NCBI GenBank assembly: GCA_016195985.1
Contig: JACPYP010000020.1
Span: forward strand, 310,001-374,000
Direction: 5' to 3'
From: Acidobacteriota bacterium
GTDB taxonomy: Bacteria; Acidobacteriota; Holophagae; Holophagales; Holophagaceae
DNA: 64,000 bases
Below are positions 36,067-46,271 of the stretch, piece by piece. The notes below the pieces were generated by a model, which did not search any database, was not told where the DNA came from, and saw nothing but the letters and a program-made list of their open reading frames with translations. How positions within the stretch are numbered: position 1 is the first letter of the stretch; the number at the start of each line of letters is the position of its first letter. Both the position numbers and the translations under genes were made by a program.

Positions 36067-36807
36067 ATGCGCCTCGCCCTTCTGGCCGATCTCCACGCGA
36101 ACCGCCGCGCGCTGGAGGCCTGCCTCGATCACGCGCGGGGGCTTGGCGCGGACCGCTTCGTCTTCCTGGGAGACTACGTGGGCTACGGGCCCGAACCCCA
36201 GGAAGTGGTCGAATGCGTCATGGCGGCGGTGGACCGCGGCGCCGTTGCCGTGGCGGGGAACCACGACTGTGCCGTGGCCGATACCCGCGAATCCATGCAC
36301 TCGGATGCTGAGACTGCCATGGCCTGGACCCGCGGCCAGCTCGACGCCAGGGCCCGCGATTTCCTCGCCACCCTGCCCATGCGCTTCGAGGACGGCACCC
36401 GCCTTTACGTCCACGCCAGCCCCCAGACCTACCCCGAGTGGATCTACGTGAGCGATCCGCCTGCCGCCAGGCGGGCCCTGGAGGCCAGCCGAGCCCAAAC
36501 CGTCTTCTGCGGCCACACCCACCTGGCGGCCCTGCACGGCATCACCGCCACTGGACAGCTGGTGTCCTTTCAACCCGTTCCGGGCGCGCCCATTCCCCTG
36601 CCGAGGCACCGCCGCTGGCTCACGGTCGTGGGTTCGGCGGGCCAGCCCCGGGACGGCGATCCCAAGGCCGCCTACGCCCTCCTCGACACGGACCGTTGCG
36701 AGATCACCCACCATCGCGTGCCCTATGACGTCGAGGCCGCGGCCCTCGCCCTCCTCCGAGCCGGCCTGCCGCCATCACTGGCGGCACGCCTCCAGAAGGG
36801 ACGCTGA
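36067..36807 (+). CDS. Calcineurin-like metallophosphoesterase
   Basis: A 246-residue dimetal phosphoesterase of the YfcE/DNA-repair-independent branch. Motifs in order: LADLHAN (D-x-H), GDYVGYGP (GD), GNHDC (GNHD), VHASP and CGHTH. All metal ligands are present. It ends 3 nt before a kinase-USP gene, so the two are co-transcribed; a Ser/Thr phosphatase or nucleotide phosphodiesterase role is possible, but not shown. Confidence 0.87.
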   Translation: MRLALLADLHANRRALEACLDHARGLGADRFVFLGDYVGYGPEPQEVVECVMAAVDRGAVAVAGNHDCAVADTRESMHSDAETAMAWTRGQLDARARDFLATLPMRFEDGTRLYVHASPQTYPEWIYVSDPPAARRALEASRAQTVFCGHTHLAALHGITATGQLVSFQPVPGAPIPLPRHRRWLTVVGSAGQPRDGDPKAAYALLDTDRCEITHHRVPYDVEAAALALLRAGLPPSLAARLQKGR

Positions 36808-36810
36808 GCC

Positions 36811-38259
36811 ATGGCCCGCCCCCGCATCCAGACGGGCGACGTCCTGGACGGCTTCCTCATCGAAGAGGGAATCCACCGCGGCGGCATGGCCTCGCTGTGG
36901 GCCGTGAGCCATCCTGACATTCCCGGGCCGCTCATGATGAAGGTGCCCAAAATGTCCGAGGGCGTGGATCCTGCAGCCATCGTCGGCTTCGAGATGGAAC
37001 AGATGATCCTGCCGCGCCTTTCGGGCCCCCACGTGCCACGCTACATCGGCCAGGGCGATTTCGGCGTCCAGCCCTATCTGGTCATGGAACGCATTCCCAG
37101 CCCCTCCCTGCTGCCCACCCTGAAACAGCTGCCTCTGCCATGGCCTTCGGTGGCAGCGCTCGGGCGCAGCATCGCCACTGCCCTCGATGACCTTCACCGC
37201 CAGCATGTGGTTCACCTGGACGTGAAGCCCTCAAACCTTCTGGTGCGCCCCACCGGCGAGATGGTGCTCATCGACTATGGCCTGTCGCACCATGACGAAC
37301 TGCCGGATCTCATGGGCGAGGAGTTCCGTCTGCCCTACGGGACCGCGCCGTACATGGCGCCGGAGCAGGTGCTGGGCCACCGCCGGGATCCCCGCAGCGA
37401 CCAGTTCGCCCTAGGCGTGCTCATGTACTTCTTCCTCACGGGCATTCGGCCTTTCGGCGATCCCCAACGGCTCTCCGGATTGAAGCGGCGCATCTGGAGG
37501 GATCCCGTTCCGCCCCGGCGTCTCCGGCCGGACTGCCCCCCCTGGCTGCAGGAGGTGATCCTGCGCTGCCTCGAAGTGCACCCCGCCTGGCGGTACCCCA
37601 CTGCGGGCCACCTGGCCATGGCCCTGCAGCACCCGGAGCAGGTCAAGCTCACGGCCCGCTCCGAGAAGCTGAAGCAGGACGCCTTCACCGCGGTACTCCG
37701 CCGACGCTTCGCCGATCACGAGTACGTGGTGCCCCAGGCCAAAGCGCCGGCCCGGCATGATGGAGACGCGCCCATCCTGGCGGTGGCCATTGATCTGTCT
37801 CCGGAGGCCGCGCCCATCGCGGAAACGCTCCGCATCATGGTGGCCCGCATGCTCACCACCCTGCCGGGAGCCCGCGTGGCCTGCGTGAACGTGCTGAAAC
37901 AGGGCCGCATCACGCTGGATCAGACCCTCGACGGCCTGGGACGGAACATCCACCACCAGCGGCTCGTGGAGTTGCGCAGCTGGGCCCTTCCTCTGGAGCT
38001 GGAAGAGGGCCGGGTCTCCTTCCACGTGCTGGAATCACCGGACCCGGCCTCGGCCATTCTGCAATACGTGAATGTGAACCATGTGGATCATCTGGTCATG
38101 GGCGCCCGGGCCAGCTCCCTGCGCCGCACCCTTCTCGGCAGCGTTTCCAGCCAGGTGGCGGCACAGGCCCCTTGCACCGTGACCGTGGCCCGCTCCCGCC
38201 GCTTCCGCAAAGCCGAGCCCGTGGAGACCGATGACGGCGGCTCCTGGACGGTGGGATAA
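36811..38259 (+). CDS. Ser/Thr protein kinase fused to a universal stress protein domain
   Basis: A 482-residue soluble protein. Residues 10-270 are a Hanks-type kinase with a loose glycine loop (EEGIHRGGMASLWAV), catalytic HLDVKPSN in place of HRD, DYG in place of DFG, and GTAPYMAPEQ. Residues 310-465 are a UspA-like domain ending in the nucleotide motif MGARASSLRRTLLGS and the strand CTVTVAR. The catalytic Asp, Lys and Asn residues are there, so activity is likely. The fusion suggests that stress or nucleotide binding controls phosphorylation (inference). It is downstream of the phosphoesterase gene in the same operon. Confidence 0.85.
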   Translation: MARPRIQTGDVLDGFLIEEGIHRGGMASLWAVSHPDIPGPLMMKVPKMSEGVDPAAIVGFEMEQMILPRLSGPHVPRYIGQGDFGVQPYLVMERIPSPSLLPTLKQLPLPWPSVAALGRSIATALDDLHRQHVVHLDVKPSNLLVRPTGEMVLIDYGLSHHDELPDLMGEEFRLPYGTAPYMAPEQVLGHRRDPRSDQFALGVLMYFFLTGIRPFGDPQRLSGLKRRIWRDPVPPRRLRPDCPPWLQEVILRCLEVHPAWRYPTAGHLAMALQHPEQVKLTARSEKLKQDAFTAVLRRRFADHEYVVPQAKAPARHDGDAPILAVAIDLSPEAAPIAETLRIMVARMLTTLPGARVACVNVLKQGRITLDQTLDGLGRNIHHQRLVELRSWALPLELEEGRVSFHVLESPDPASAILQYVNVNHVDHLVMGARASSLRRTLLGSVSSQVAAQAPCTVTVARSRRFRKAEPVETDDGGSWTVG

Positions 38260-38270
38260 CCCGAACAGCA

Positions 38271-38296
38271 AAAAGCCCCGGTCGCCCGGGGCTTTT
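38271..38296. terminator. Terminator between the kinase-USP gene and rplQ
   Basis: Perfect 11-bp stem (38271-38281 with 38286-38296, AAAAGCCCCGG), 4-nt loop, with A- and T-runs as the stem ends on both strands. It should end both the + strand kinase operon and the - strand ribosomal operon. Confidence 0.85.
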
Positions 38297-38313
38297 CAAG
38301 TTGTAGCGGAAGC

Positions 38314-38706
38314 CTACTCCGCGTCCTCGGCCTTGGGTTCGGGGAGGGTGTAGTCCACGAACTCGATGAGGGCCATGTCGGCGGCATCGCCGAGGCGGTG
38401 CCCCATCTTCAGGATGCGGGTGTAGCCGCCGGGGCGGCTTTCGAAACGCTTGCGGAACTCGTCGGCGAAAAGCTTCTGGACGATGTCCTTGTTGCCGAGG
38501 CGGGCCATCGCCAAACGGCGGTTGGCCACGCTGTCGACCTTCGCGAGGGTGATGAAGGGCTCCACATAGCTGCGGAGTTCCTTCGCCTTCACGAGGGTGG
38601 TTTCGATGCGCTCGCTCTCGAGAAGAGCGGTCGCGAGGTTCTTCATGAGGGCCTTGCGCTGGTTGGTGGTGCGGCCCAGGCGCTTGCCGGAAACGTTGTG
38701 ACGCAT
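38314..38706 (-). CDS. rplQ: Ribosomal protein L17
   Basis: 130 residues, large ribosomal subunit protein near the exit tunnel. It starts [20 protein letters not shown] as usual for L17 and has an acidic C-terminal tail (EPKAEDAE). It is the last gene of the alpha cluster, 9 nt after rpoA, and is followed by the terminator. Confidence 0.97.
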   Translation of the reverse strand: MRHNVSGKRLGRTTNQRKALMKNLATALLESERIETTLVKAKELRSYVEPFITLAKVDSVANRRLAMARLGNKDIVQKLFADEFRKRFESRPGGYTRILKMGHRLGDAADMALIEFVDYTLPEPKAEDAE

Positions 38707-38715
38707 GGGGGCTCC

Positions 38716-39687
38716 TTACACTTCCTGCTCGAGCCGCATGCCGAGGGAGAGGCCGATACGAGCGAGCTCGTCCTTGATCTCCTGGAGCGACTTCTTGCCG
38801 AAGTTCTTGGTTTTCATCAGCTCAGCTTCGGTCCGCTGGACCAGCTCGCCGATGGTGGTGATGTTCGCATTGCGCAGGCAGTTGTTGGCCCGCACGGAGA
38901 GTTCCAGTTCCTCGACGGACTTGCCCAGCCAAGTGTTAGCGGCCTCGCTGCCGAGGGTGGCTCCGCCCATTTCCATTTCCGTGAAGTCCTCGTCCTGACG
39001 GGCGAACACCAGGAAGTGGTCGCGCAGGATGAGGGCCGCGTCGGAAACGGCTTCCTTGGGATTGACGGCGCCGTTGGTCCACACCTGGAGCGTGAGCTTT
39101 TCGTAGTCGGTGCTCTGGCCCACGCGGGCGGGCTCCACGATGTAGTTCACGCGGAGAATGGGGCTGTGGTTCGCGTCCATGGGGATGAATCCGAGGCCGA
39201 GGCTCTCGTCATGGTTGCGGTCGGCGGTGACGAAACCGCGGCCCAGGCGGACCACCATTTCGATCTCCAGTTCGCCTTCCTCGCCCAGGGTGGCGATGTG
39301 GATGTTGGGATCCACGACTTCCACGTTCTGGTTGCAGCGGATGGCGGCCGAGGTCACCGTGCCCTCGCCCTTGGCGGAGATGGTCACCGTCTGGGGCTCG
39401 CTGCTGTGCAGCTTGAAGGGCACTTCCTTGAGGTTCAGCAGGACATGGGTGATGTCCTCCCAGACGCCGGGAAGCGTGGTGAATTCGTGCATGACGCCCT
39501 TGATGCGGACGTTGGTGACGGCCGCGCCCTGGATGCTGCTGAGCAGCACCCGGCGGACGCTGTGCCCGACGGTCGTGGCGAAGCCACGCTCGAAGGGGTA
39601 GGCCACGAACTCGCCGTAGGAGTCCGTCAGAGACCCGGGGGTCACTTCTGCGAAGCGCGGCCTCTGGAAATCGCTGAGATTCAGCAT
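38716..39687 (-). CDS. rpoA: RNA polymerase alpha subunit
   Basis: 323 residues. The N-terminal domain has [18 protein letters not shown], which dimerises and nucleates polymerase assembly. The C-terminal domain (about 245-323) has [17 protein letters not shown], which binds UP elements and activators. Length is normal. It lies between rpsD and rplQ, as in most bacteria. Confidence 0.98.
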   Translation of the reverse strand: MLNLSDFQRPRFAEVTPGSLTDSYGEFVAYPFERGFATTVGHSVRRVLLSSIQGAAVTNVRIKGVMHEFTTLPGVWEDITHVLLNLKEVPFKLHSSEPQTVTISAKGEGTVTSAAIRCNQNVEVVDPNIHIATLGEEGELEIEMVVRLGRGFVTADRNHDESLGLGFIPMDANHSPILRVNYIVEPARVGQSTDYEKLTLQVWTNGAVNPKEAVSDAALILRDHFLVFARQDEDFTEMEMGGATLGSEAANTWLGKSVEELELSVRANNCLRNANITTIGELVQRTEAELMKTKNFGKKSLQEIKDELARIGLSLGMRLEQEV

Positions 39688-39696
39688 CCGTCCCCC

Positions 39697-40329
<633 letters not shown>

Positions 40330-40344
40330 GTCTCTCCTCCTCTC

Positions 40345-40752
40345 TTAAACCCGGCGCCGCTTGGGCGGCCGGCAGCCGTTGTGGGGGATGGGGGTGACGT
40401 CGCGGATGCTGGTCACCTGGATGCCTGCGGCGTTGAGGGCGCGGATGGCGCTCTCACGGCCGGCACCGGGGCCCTTGACGCGGACGTCGACCGAACGGAC
40501 GCCCTGCTCCTTGGCGGCTTCGGCGGCGATGCCGGCGGCCACCTGGGCTGCGAAGGGCGTGCCCTTGCGGGTGCCGCGGAAGTTCTGGTTGCCGCTGGAA
40601 GCCCAGCAAAGCATGTTCCCCATCGGATCAGAGATGGAGATGATCGTGTTGTTGAAGGACGCCTGGACGTGGGCCACGCCGTGGGGAACGTTCTTCTTCT
40701 CTTTTTTCTTGACCACCTTCTTACCGGCGGTCCGGGTCTGGGTCTTGGCCAT
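40345..40752 (-). CDS. rpsK: Ribosomal protein S11
   Basis: 135 residues. It has a basic N-terminus ([11 protein letters not shown]), the core [19 protein letters not shown], and the normal C-terminal [18 protein letters not shown]. It lies at the platform of the small subunit. Confidence 0.98.
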   Translation of the reverse strand: MAKTQTRTAGKKVVKKKEKKNVPHGVAHVQASFNNTIISISDPMGNMLCWASSGNQNFRGTRKGTPFAAQVAAGIAAEAAKEQGVRSVDVRVKGPGAGRESAIRALNAAGIQVTSIRDVTPIPHNGCRPPKRRRV

Positions 40753-40764
40753 GTGCTCCTCGCC

Positions 40765-41133
40765 TTACTTCTTCTTGCCGGCTACGGTGCGTCGCTTGCC
40801 CTTGCGGGTGCGGGCGTTGGTGTGCGTGCGCTGGCCGCGGACGGGAAGACCCTTCCGGTGGCGCAGGCCGCGGTAGCAGCCGATATCCATGAGCCGCTTG
40901 ATATCCAGAGAGATGTTCTTGCGGAGGTCGCCCTCGACCGTCTCTTCGGAGGTGATCACGCGGCGGATGCGGCCCACCTCGTCCTCGGTCAGATCGCGCA
41001 CCTTGGTGCCGAAATCGACCTTGGCGCGGGTGAGGATGCTGTGCGCCTTTGCGCGCCCGATGCCGAAAATGTAGGTGAGCGCGATCTCGATGCGCTTGCC
41101 GATGGGCAGATCAATACCTGAGATGCGTGCCAT
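40765..41133 (-). CDS. rpsM: Ribosomal protein S13
   Basis: 122 residues, head of the small subunit, contacting the large subunit and P-site tRNA. Typical [20 protein letters not shown] and [20 protein letters not shown] stretches are present, with a lysine-rich end. Confidence 0.98.
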   Translation of the reverse strand: MARISGIDLPIGKRIEIALTYIFGIGRAKAHSILTRAKVDFGTKVRDLTEDEVGRIRRVITSEETVEGDLRKNISLDIKRLMDIGCYRGLRHRKGLPVRGQRTHTNARTRKGKRRTVAGKKK

Positions 41134-41142
41134 CGTGTCTCC

Positions 41143-41259
41143 TTAACCCTGACGCTGCTTGTGCTTGGGGTTCTTCTTGCAGATGATCCGGTTGATGCCT
41201 TCGCGCCGGACCACTTTGCAGTGCTCGCACAGCTTCTTGATGGAGGGCCGTACTTTCAT
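41143..41259 (-). CDS. rpmJ: Ribosomal protein L36
   Basis: 38 residues, read directly from the sequence: it starts [20 protein letters not shown] and ends [11 protein letters not shown]11, C14, C27 and H33 form the usual zinc site, so this is the zinc-binding (C+) form. It lies between infA and rpsM, its normal place. Confidence 0.96.
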   Translation of the reverse strand: MKVRPSIKKLCEHCKVVRREGINRIICKKNPKHKQRQG

Positions 41260-41272
41260 GGTGTCCTCTCGT

Positions 41273-41491
41273 TTACTTGAATCGGTAAATGATGCGGCCG
41301 CGGGTGAGGTCGTAGGGGGTCACCTCTACGAGCACCCGGTCACCGGGAAGGATGCGGATGAAGTTCTTGCGCATCTTTCCGCTGATGTGCGCCAGCACCT
41401 GGTGCTTGTTCTCCAGTTCGACCCGGAAAACCGCGTTGGGCAAGGCCTCAACCACTGTGGCTTCTAGCTCAATGGCTTCTTCTTTGCTCAA
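41273..41491 (-). CDS. infA: Translation initiation factor IF-1
   Basis: 72 residues with a single S1-type OB fold ([20 protein letters not shown], then [18 protein letters not shown]). It blocks the A site during initiation. It overlaps adk by 4 nt. The methionine aminopeptidase gene (map), often found between adk and infA, is absent. Confidence 0.97.
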   Translation of the reverse strand: MSKEEAIELEATVVEALPNAVFRVELENKHQVLAHISGKMRKNFIRILPGDRVLVEVTPYDLTRGRIIYRFK

Positions 41492-42147
41492 GCTTGTTCT
41501 CCGAAGACGTGACGCAGCGATTCAAACACCAGCTCCGGTGGGCGATTGCCATCCACGCTCCGGAAAGTCGGCCGATGCTTGTAGAAGCCCAGGAGGGGTT
41601 GGAAGGTCGAGTTGAACTCGCCCATCCGGCTCCGGAAAGCCTCGGAGGTGTCGTCGGAACGGTGCTTCAGGGGACTTCCGCACACATCGCAGACACCGGC
41701 TTGCTTGGAAGGCTTGGTCTCCAGGTGGTAGATGGCTCCACATGCATTGTTGCTGCACAGGCGCCTGCCCACCACGCGGGCTTCCAGCACTTCCTGGGGG
41801 ACATCGACCAATACCACATGCCCGACCTTCATGCCTTTGGAGGAGAGGAAGTCTTCCAGGGCTTGAGCTTGCTGTAGGGTGCGGGGATAGCCGTCGAACA
41901 ACACGTCAGAGGTCTCGTCCAGCAGCCGCGCGAAGACAAGGCCGTTGACGGTGTCGTCGTCCACCAGTTTTCCTTCGGCCATGATGGCTTTCGCCCTCAG
42001 ACCGATCTCCGTCCCTTTCGAGACGGCATCTCTCAGAATGTCACCGGTTGACAGGTGAGTCAAAGAGAATGTTTCCACCAGACGCTTGGCCTGGGTTCCC
42101 TTGCCGGAGCCGGGAGCCCCCAGGAGGATGTTCGCCGTCAGGGTCAT
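41488..42147 (-). CDS. adk: Adenylate kinase (zinc-LID type)
   Basis: 219 residues. P-loop [10 protein letters not shown] near the N-terminus, NMP-binding LSTGDILR, and a LID with four cysteines in two pairs (LCSNNACG and VCDVCG), the zinc-binding type seen in many non-enteric bacteria. It interconverts AMP + ATP and 2 ADP. It overlaps both secY and infA by 4 nt. Confidence 0.97.
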   Translation of the reverse strand: MTLTANILLGAPGSGKGTQAKRLVETFSLTHLSTGDILRDAVSKGTEIGLRAKAIMAEGKLVDDDTVNGLVFARLLDETSDVLFDGYPRTLQQAQALEDFLSSKGMKVGHVVLVDVPQEVLEARVVGRRLCSNNACGAIYHLETKPSKQAGVCDVCGSPLKHRSDDTSEAFRSRMGEFNSTFQPLLGFYKHRPTFRSVDGNRPPELVFESLRHVFGEQA

Positions 42148-43499
42148 GCTTCACCCTTGCGGGTGGCTCGGCCCCGGATGCGGCCCTTTTCGAGGAACCC
42201 GTCGTAGCGCCGCATGACCAGCAGGCTCTCCAGCTGGGATGCGCTGTCCATGGCCACGCCCACCACGATCAGCAGGCTGGTGCCGCCGAAGTAGAAGTTG
42301 AGGCCAGGAATGGTCCGGCCAATGAGGATGGGGACCAGGGACACGGCGGCCAGGTAGATGGCGCCCACGAAGGTCAGCTTGGACAGGATGCTGTCCATGA
42401 AGATGCTGGTTTCCTTGCCGGGGCGGATGCCCGGGATGTAGCCCCCGGACCGCTTCATGTTCTCGGCGGTCTCATCGGGATTGAAGACGATGCTCGTGTA
42501 GAAGAACGCGAAGAAGATGACGATACCCACGAATACCGGGGTGTAGTAGCCCAGGTGCGTCTGCGGGTTGATGTAGGAAGAGGCCTTCGCCAGCCACTCC
42601 CACTTGAAATACTGGTTGATCGTGGCCGGGAAGAAGATCACCGAACTGGCGAAGATGACGGGCATGACGCCGGCGGTGTTCACTTTCAGGGGCATGTAGG
42701 AACTGCGTTGGCTGGACATCCCCGCGGAATCGGCCCGGCGCGCGTAGTGGATGGGGATGCGCCGGTAGGCGTTCTCCACCATCACCACCGCCAGCAGCAC
42801 CACGATCATCGCCGCGATGATCAGGATGAACAGGCCAGGAGGCGGCACGTTCGGCGCGTTCTTCAGGGACTGCGTGATCATCACCGTCAGGGTGGTGAGG
42901 CCCTGGGGAAGGCCTGCCACGATGCCCGCGAAGATCAGCAGCGAAATGCCGTTGCCAATGCCCCGCTCGGTGATCTGCTCGCCGATCCACATGACGAACA
43001 TCGTGCCCACGGAGAGCGTGAAGGCCGCCAGGAGGCGGAAGGACGTGGGGGAAATGGCCGTGGTGACCACCTCCAAGCCCGGCGAATTCTGGCTTTGGGC
43101 CAGGGACGCGATGCCCATGCCCTGGACGAAGGCCAGGAACACGGTCAGGTAGCGGGTCCACTGGTTGATCTTCTGACGGCCGGCCTCGCCTTCCTTCTTC
43201 TGGAGGTTCTCCAGGTAGGGCACCACAGCCCCCATCAGCTGCAGCACGATGCTGGCGGTGATGTAGGGGGCGATGCCGAGGGCGAAGACGGAGAACTTCT
43301 TGAACGCACCACCGGAGAACAGGTCAACGACGTCGAAGAGCCCACCGCCACCCTTGCGCAGGGCGGCCTGGAGGTTCTCGGCGTTCACCCCGGGCACGCT
43401 GACGTGCACTCCCAGCCTGTAGATGGCCAGGAGGAGCAGGGTGAAGAGGAGCCGCTTGCGCAGCTCCGGGATGGCGAAGAGGTTCCTGAGGCGGTTCAT
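42144..43499 (-). CDS. secY: Preprotein translocase subunit SecY
   Basis: 451 residues, ten membrane helices, the channel of the Sec translocon with SecE/SecG. Typical motifs: LYRLGVHVSVPGV at helix 1, the plug region, and GIGNGISLLIFAGIVAGLP. It is located after rplO in the spc cluster, as usual, and overlaps adk. Confidence 0.98.
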   Translation of the reverse strand: MNRLRNLFAIPELRKRLLFTLLLLAIYRLGVHVSVPGVNAENLQAALRKGGGGLFDVVDLFSGGAFKKFSVFALGIAPYITASIVLQLMGAVVPYLENLQKKEGEAGRQKINQWTRYLTVFLAFVQGMGIASLAQSQNSPGLEVVTTAISPTSFRLLAAFTLSVGTMFVMWIGEQITERGIGNGISLLIFAGIVAGLPQGLTTLTVMITQSLKNAPNVPPPGLFILIIAAMIVVLLAVVMVENAYRRIPIHYARRADSAGMSSQRSSYMPLKVNTAGVMPVIFASSVIFFPATINQYFKWEWLAKASSYINPQTHLGYYTPVFVGIVIFFAFFYTSIVFNPDETAENMKRSGGYIPGIRPGKETSIFMDSILSKLTFVGAIYLAAVSLVPILIGRTIPGLNFYFGGTSLLIVVGVAMDSASQLESLLVMRRYDGFLEKGRIRGRATRKGEA

Positions 43500-43505
43500 C
43501 GGCCG

Positions 43506-43967
43506 TTACTCGGCAGACTTCGCGGCGGGCTCCTGGATGGTGCCGCCCTTGGCCAGGATGGCTTCCCGGGCGCCCTTGGTGATGCGGTCGGCAACAACGT
43601 TCACCTTGGCGGTGAGCTCGCCGCTGGCCAACACCACGATCTTCTCAACACGGTGGCCGACCAGCTTCCGGTCCCGCAGGGACTCGAGGCTGACCGTCTC
43701 GCCATCCTGGAAGTGGATGGAGATGAGGCTGAGGGGGATTTCCTTCGTCTCAGGGGCGAAGATGTTGGTGAAGCCGCGCTTGGGCAGACGGCGCACGAGG
43801 GGCATCTGGCCGCCTTCGAAGCCGCGCTTGCCGCGATAGCCGCTGCGGGACTTCTGGCCCTTTTCGCCGCGGCCGGAGGTCTTGCCCAGGCCTGAGCCCT
43901 TGCCGCGGCCCAGGCGCTTGCGGGTCTTGGTGGCGCCCTCAGCGGGGCGGAGTTCGTTGAGCTTCAT
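43506..43967 (-). CDS. rplO: Ribosomal protein L15
   Basis: 153 residues. MKLNELRPAEGATKTRKRLG and the glycine-rich GKGSGLGKTSGRGEKGQKSR are diagnostic. Located 6 nt before secY. Confidence 0.98.
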   Translation of the reverse strand: MKLNELRPAEGATKTRKRLGRGKGSGLGKTSGRGEKGQKSRSGYRGKRGFEGGQMPLVRRLPKRGFTNIFAPETKEIPLSLISIHFQDGETVSLESLRDRKLVGHRVEKIVVLASGELTAKVNVVADRITKGAREAILAKGGTIQEPAAKSAE

Positions 43968-43970
43968 GAT

Positions 43971-44168
43971 CTACCCCTTCACCTTAACGTCGATGAGATG
44001 AGGGACGAGCTTGACCATCCCGTGGACGTTGGGGGTGTATTCGCATTCGCGGGTATCGCCGGGACGCTTCAGGCAGAGGGTCTGCATGAAGGCGCGGTGC
44101 TTGGGAGTGGTGCAGATGATGGAGCGCTTGAGGGTCAGCACCACCTGCTTGCCGAGATATTGCGACAT
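43971..44168 (-). CDS. rpmD: Ribosomal protein L30
   Basis: 65 residues, starting MSQYLGKQVVLTLKRS; the core is PKHRAFMQTLCLKRPGD, then NVHGMVKLVPHLIDV. The ATG at 44168 is used; an upstream in-frame ATG lies in the end of rpsE. It starts 1 nt after the rpsE stop. Confidence 0.93.
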   Translation of the reverse strand: MSQYLGKQVVLTLKRSIICTTPKHRAFMQTLCLKRPGDTRECEYTPNVHGMVKLVPHLIDVKVKG

Positions 44169-44169
44169 G

Positions 44170-44694
44170 TTATGCCTCCGCCTGGTCAAGGCCACGGTTG
44201 GTCAAGACCGTGTAGGGATCCATGAGTTCCTTCAGGCCCTCGAACGTGGCGCGGACCACGTTGTGGGGGTTGGAGGAGCCGAGGCTCTTGGTCATCACGT
44301 TGTGGATGCCGGCGGCTTCCATGATCGCGCGGACCGCGGCGCCGGCGATGATGCCGGTGCCCTCGGGAGCGGGCTTCAGGAGCACGCTGCCGGAGCCGAA
44401 GATGCCCGACACCGGGTGCGGCAGGCTGCCGTTCGGGGTGAGGGGAACGCGGATCATGTTGCGCTTGGCGCTCTCGATGCCCTTCTTGATGGCGCTAGGC
44501 ACTTCGAGGGCCTTGCCGAGGCCGAAGCCGACCTTGCCGTTGCCGTCGCCCACGACCACCAGCGCGGAGAAGGAGAAGTTCTTGCCCCCCTTCACCACCT
44601 TGGTGACGCGCCCGACATAGATGACCTGGTCCTTGAATTCCCCGGCTTCGGGGTTGCGGGATTCTTTGTTCTCTTTGAGCTCTGCAGTCGCCAT
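44170..44694 (-). CDS. rpsE: Ribosomal protein S5
   Basis: 174 residues. The double-stranded-RNA-binding N-domain holds [20 protein letters not shown], and the C-domain [19 protein letters not shown]. It takes part in decoding accuracy. Confidence 0.98.
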   Translation of the reverse strand: MATAELKENKESRNPEAGEFKDQVIYVGRVTKVVKGGKNFSFSALVVVGDGNGKVGFGLGKALEVPSAIKKGIESAKRNMIRVPLTPNGSLPHPVSGIFGSGSVLLKPAPEGTGIIAGAAVRAIMEAAGIHNVMTKSLGSSNPHNVVRATFEGLKELMDPYTVLTNRGLDQAEA

Positions 44695-44703
44695 GGTGAT
44701 CCC

Positions 44704-45066
44704 CTAGAACTGGAGCCCGGCTTCGCGGGCGCTGTCAGCCAGCGCCTTGACGCGGCCGTGGTAAACGTAGCCGTTCCGGTCGAACACCACGGCTGTGATG
44801 CCCTTCTCCTTCAGGCGAGCGGCAATGCTGGCACCGACAGCCTTCGCGGCCTCGATGTTGGCGCCGTTCTTGAGCGAAGCGCGGAGATCCTTCTCCAGGC
44901 TGCTGGCGGACGCCAGAGTGATGCCCTTGGTGTCGTCCACCGCCTGCACATAGATGCGCTTCAGGCTCTTGTAGATGGTGAGGCGGGGCCGCTCGGGCGT
45001 GCCGCTCACGCGGCCGCGGATGCGGGCCTTGGTCTTATCGCGTCGAATTTGGATATCGTTCGCCAT
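44704..45066 (-). CDS. rplR: Ribosomal protein L18
   Basis: 120 residues, 5S rRNA-binding. [20 protein letters not shown] and the C-terminal [19 protein letters not shown] are typical. Confidence 0.98.
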   Translation of the reverse strand: MANDIQIRRDKTKARIRGRVSGTPERPRLTIYKSLKRIYVQAVDDTKGITLASASSLEKDLRASLKNGANIEAAKAVGASIAARLKEKGITAVVFDRNGYVYHGRVKALADSAREAGLQF

Positions 45067-45075
45067 GGGTTCCCC

Positions 45076-45612
45076 TTACTTCCCGGTCTTGCCGGCCTTG
45101 CGGCGGATGACTTCGCCGGTGTACATGACGCCCTTGCCCTTATAAGGCTCGGGCTTGCGGAATTTCCGGATGTCGGCGGCGACCTGGCCCACCAGCTGCC
45201 GGTCGATGCCGGTCACGACGATGTGGGTGGTCTTCTCAACGGCCATCTGAATGCCCGCGGGGGCCTCGTAGTTGATGGGGTGGCTGTAGCCGAGCTCAAG
45301 CTTGAGCTTGGCGCCGTCCATGGCAGCCTTGTAGCCCACGCCGACGATGTCCAGTTCCTTCTTCCAGCCTTCGGTTACGCCGGTGACGGCGTTGCCGAGG
45401 AGGGCGCGGGTCAGGCCGTGGTAGGCACGGTTCTGGGGTTCGTCATTGACACGGGAGAGGACGACGGAGTCGGCCTGCACGTCCAGGGTGATCCCGGTGG
45501 GGATCGGGCAGCTGAGCTTGCCCTTGGCGCCCTCGACGACGGCCTCGGTCCCGGTGACTGTGACCTTCACGCCCTTGGGCAGCGTCACGGGCTTCTTTCC
45601 GATTCGAGACAT
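45076..45612 (-). CDS. rplF: Ribosomal protein L6
   Basis: 178 residues with two repeated domains. MSRIGKKPVTLPKGVKVTV at the start and PEPYKGKGVMYTGEVIRRKA near the end match the family closely. Confidence 0.98.
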   Translation of the reverse strand: MSRIGKKPVTLPKGVKVTVTGTEAVVEGAKGKLSCPIPTGITLDVQADSVVLSRVNDEPQNRAYHGLTRALLGNAVTGVTEGWKKELDIVGVGYKAAMDGAKLKLELGYSHPINYEAPAGIQMAVEKTTHIVVTGIDRQLVGQVAADIRKFRKPEPYKGKGVMYTGEVIRRKAGKTGK

Positions 45613-45630
45613 GGGTGATTCCTTAGATGA

Positions 45631-45647
45631 GGGCGGAGGCTCCGCCC
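45631..45647 (-). terminator. Small hairpin between rpsH and rplF
   Basis: 7-bp G/C stem (GGGCGGA with TCCGCCC) and a 3-nt loop in the 48-nt gap between rpsH and rplF. It lacks a T-run, so it is more likely an RNA-processing or attenuation site than a full terminator. Confidence 0.4.
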
Positions 45648-45660
45648 ATTTCAGGATGGG

Positions 45661-46056
45661 TTACCAGACGTGGGCGAGGACTTCGCCGCCGACGTTCTGC
45701 TTCCGGGCGTCCTTGCCCGTCAGGAGACCCTTCGGGGTGGACAGGATGGCGATGCCGAGACCCCCGTGCACTTCGGGAATCTCCTGCGCGCCGGAGTAGA
45801 TGCGCAGACCAGGGCGGGACACCCGGCGCAGGCCATGGATCACGTTCTCCTTGTCCTTCACATACTTCAGGTTGAGGATCAGGTAGCTGCGGCTCTCGTG
45901 CTCCACCTGCTTGAAGGAGTGGATGTAGCCCTCCTGCTTCAGGATGTGGCAAAGCTGGGCCTTGATCTTCGAGGCGGGCACCACCACGGCATCGTGCCCG
46001 GCCATAATGCCGTTGCGGATGCGGGTGAGATAGTCAGCGATGGGATCGGTGTTCAT
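45661..46056 (-). CDS. rpsH: Ribosomal protein S8
   Basis: 131 residues. [20 protein letters not shown] and the C-terminal [20 protein letters not shown] are diagnostic. In E. coli, S8 represses the spc operon by binding near rplE; a matching site was not identified here. Confidence 0.98.
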   Translation of the reverse strand: MNTDPIADYLTRIRNGIMAGHDAVVVPASKIKAQLCHILKQEGYIHSFKQVEHESRSYLILNLKYVKDKENVIHGLRRVSRPGLRIYSGAQEIPEVHGGLGIAILSTPKGLLTGKDARKQNVGGEVLAHVW

Positions 46057-46068
46057 GGTCCCCTCTCC

Positions 46069-46254
46069 TTACCAGCTGGACTTCTGGACGCCCGGCAGCT
46101 CGCCATTCAGGGCGAACTTGCGGAAGCACAGACGGCAGAGTTCAAACTTGCGCATGTAGCCCCGGGGCCGGCCGCAGCACTTGCAACGATTGCGGTGCTG
46201 GGTCGAGAACTTCGGCTTGCGCGAATCCTTGACGATTTTGGAAATCTTGGCCAT
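46069..46254 (-). CDS. rpsN: Ribosomal protein S14, zinc-binding type
   Basis: 61 residues, short form (type Z), with CKCCG and CRLCF supplying four zinc ligands. ATG at 46254; a longer open frame upstream is in rplE and has no homology. Short S14 is typical of many non-enteric phyla. Confidence 0.96.
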   Translation of the reverse strand: MAKISKIVKDSRKPKFSTQHRNRCKCCGRPRGYMRKFELCRLCFRKFALNGELPGVQKSSW

Positions 46255-46271
46255 CGGTATGATCTCCTTGG

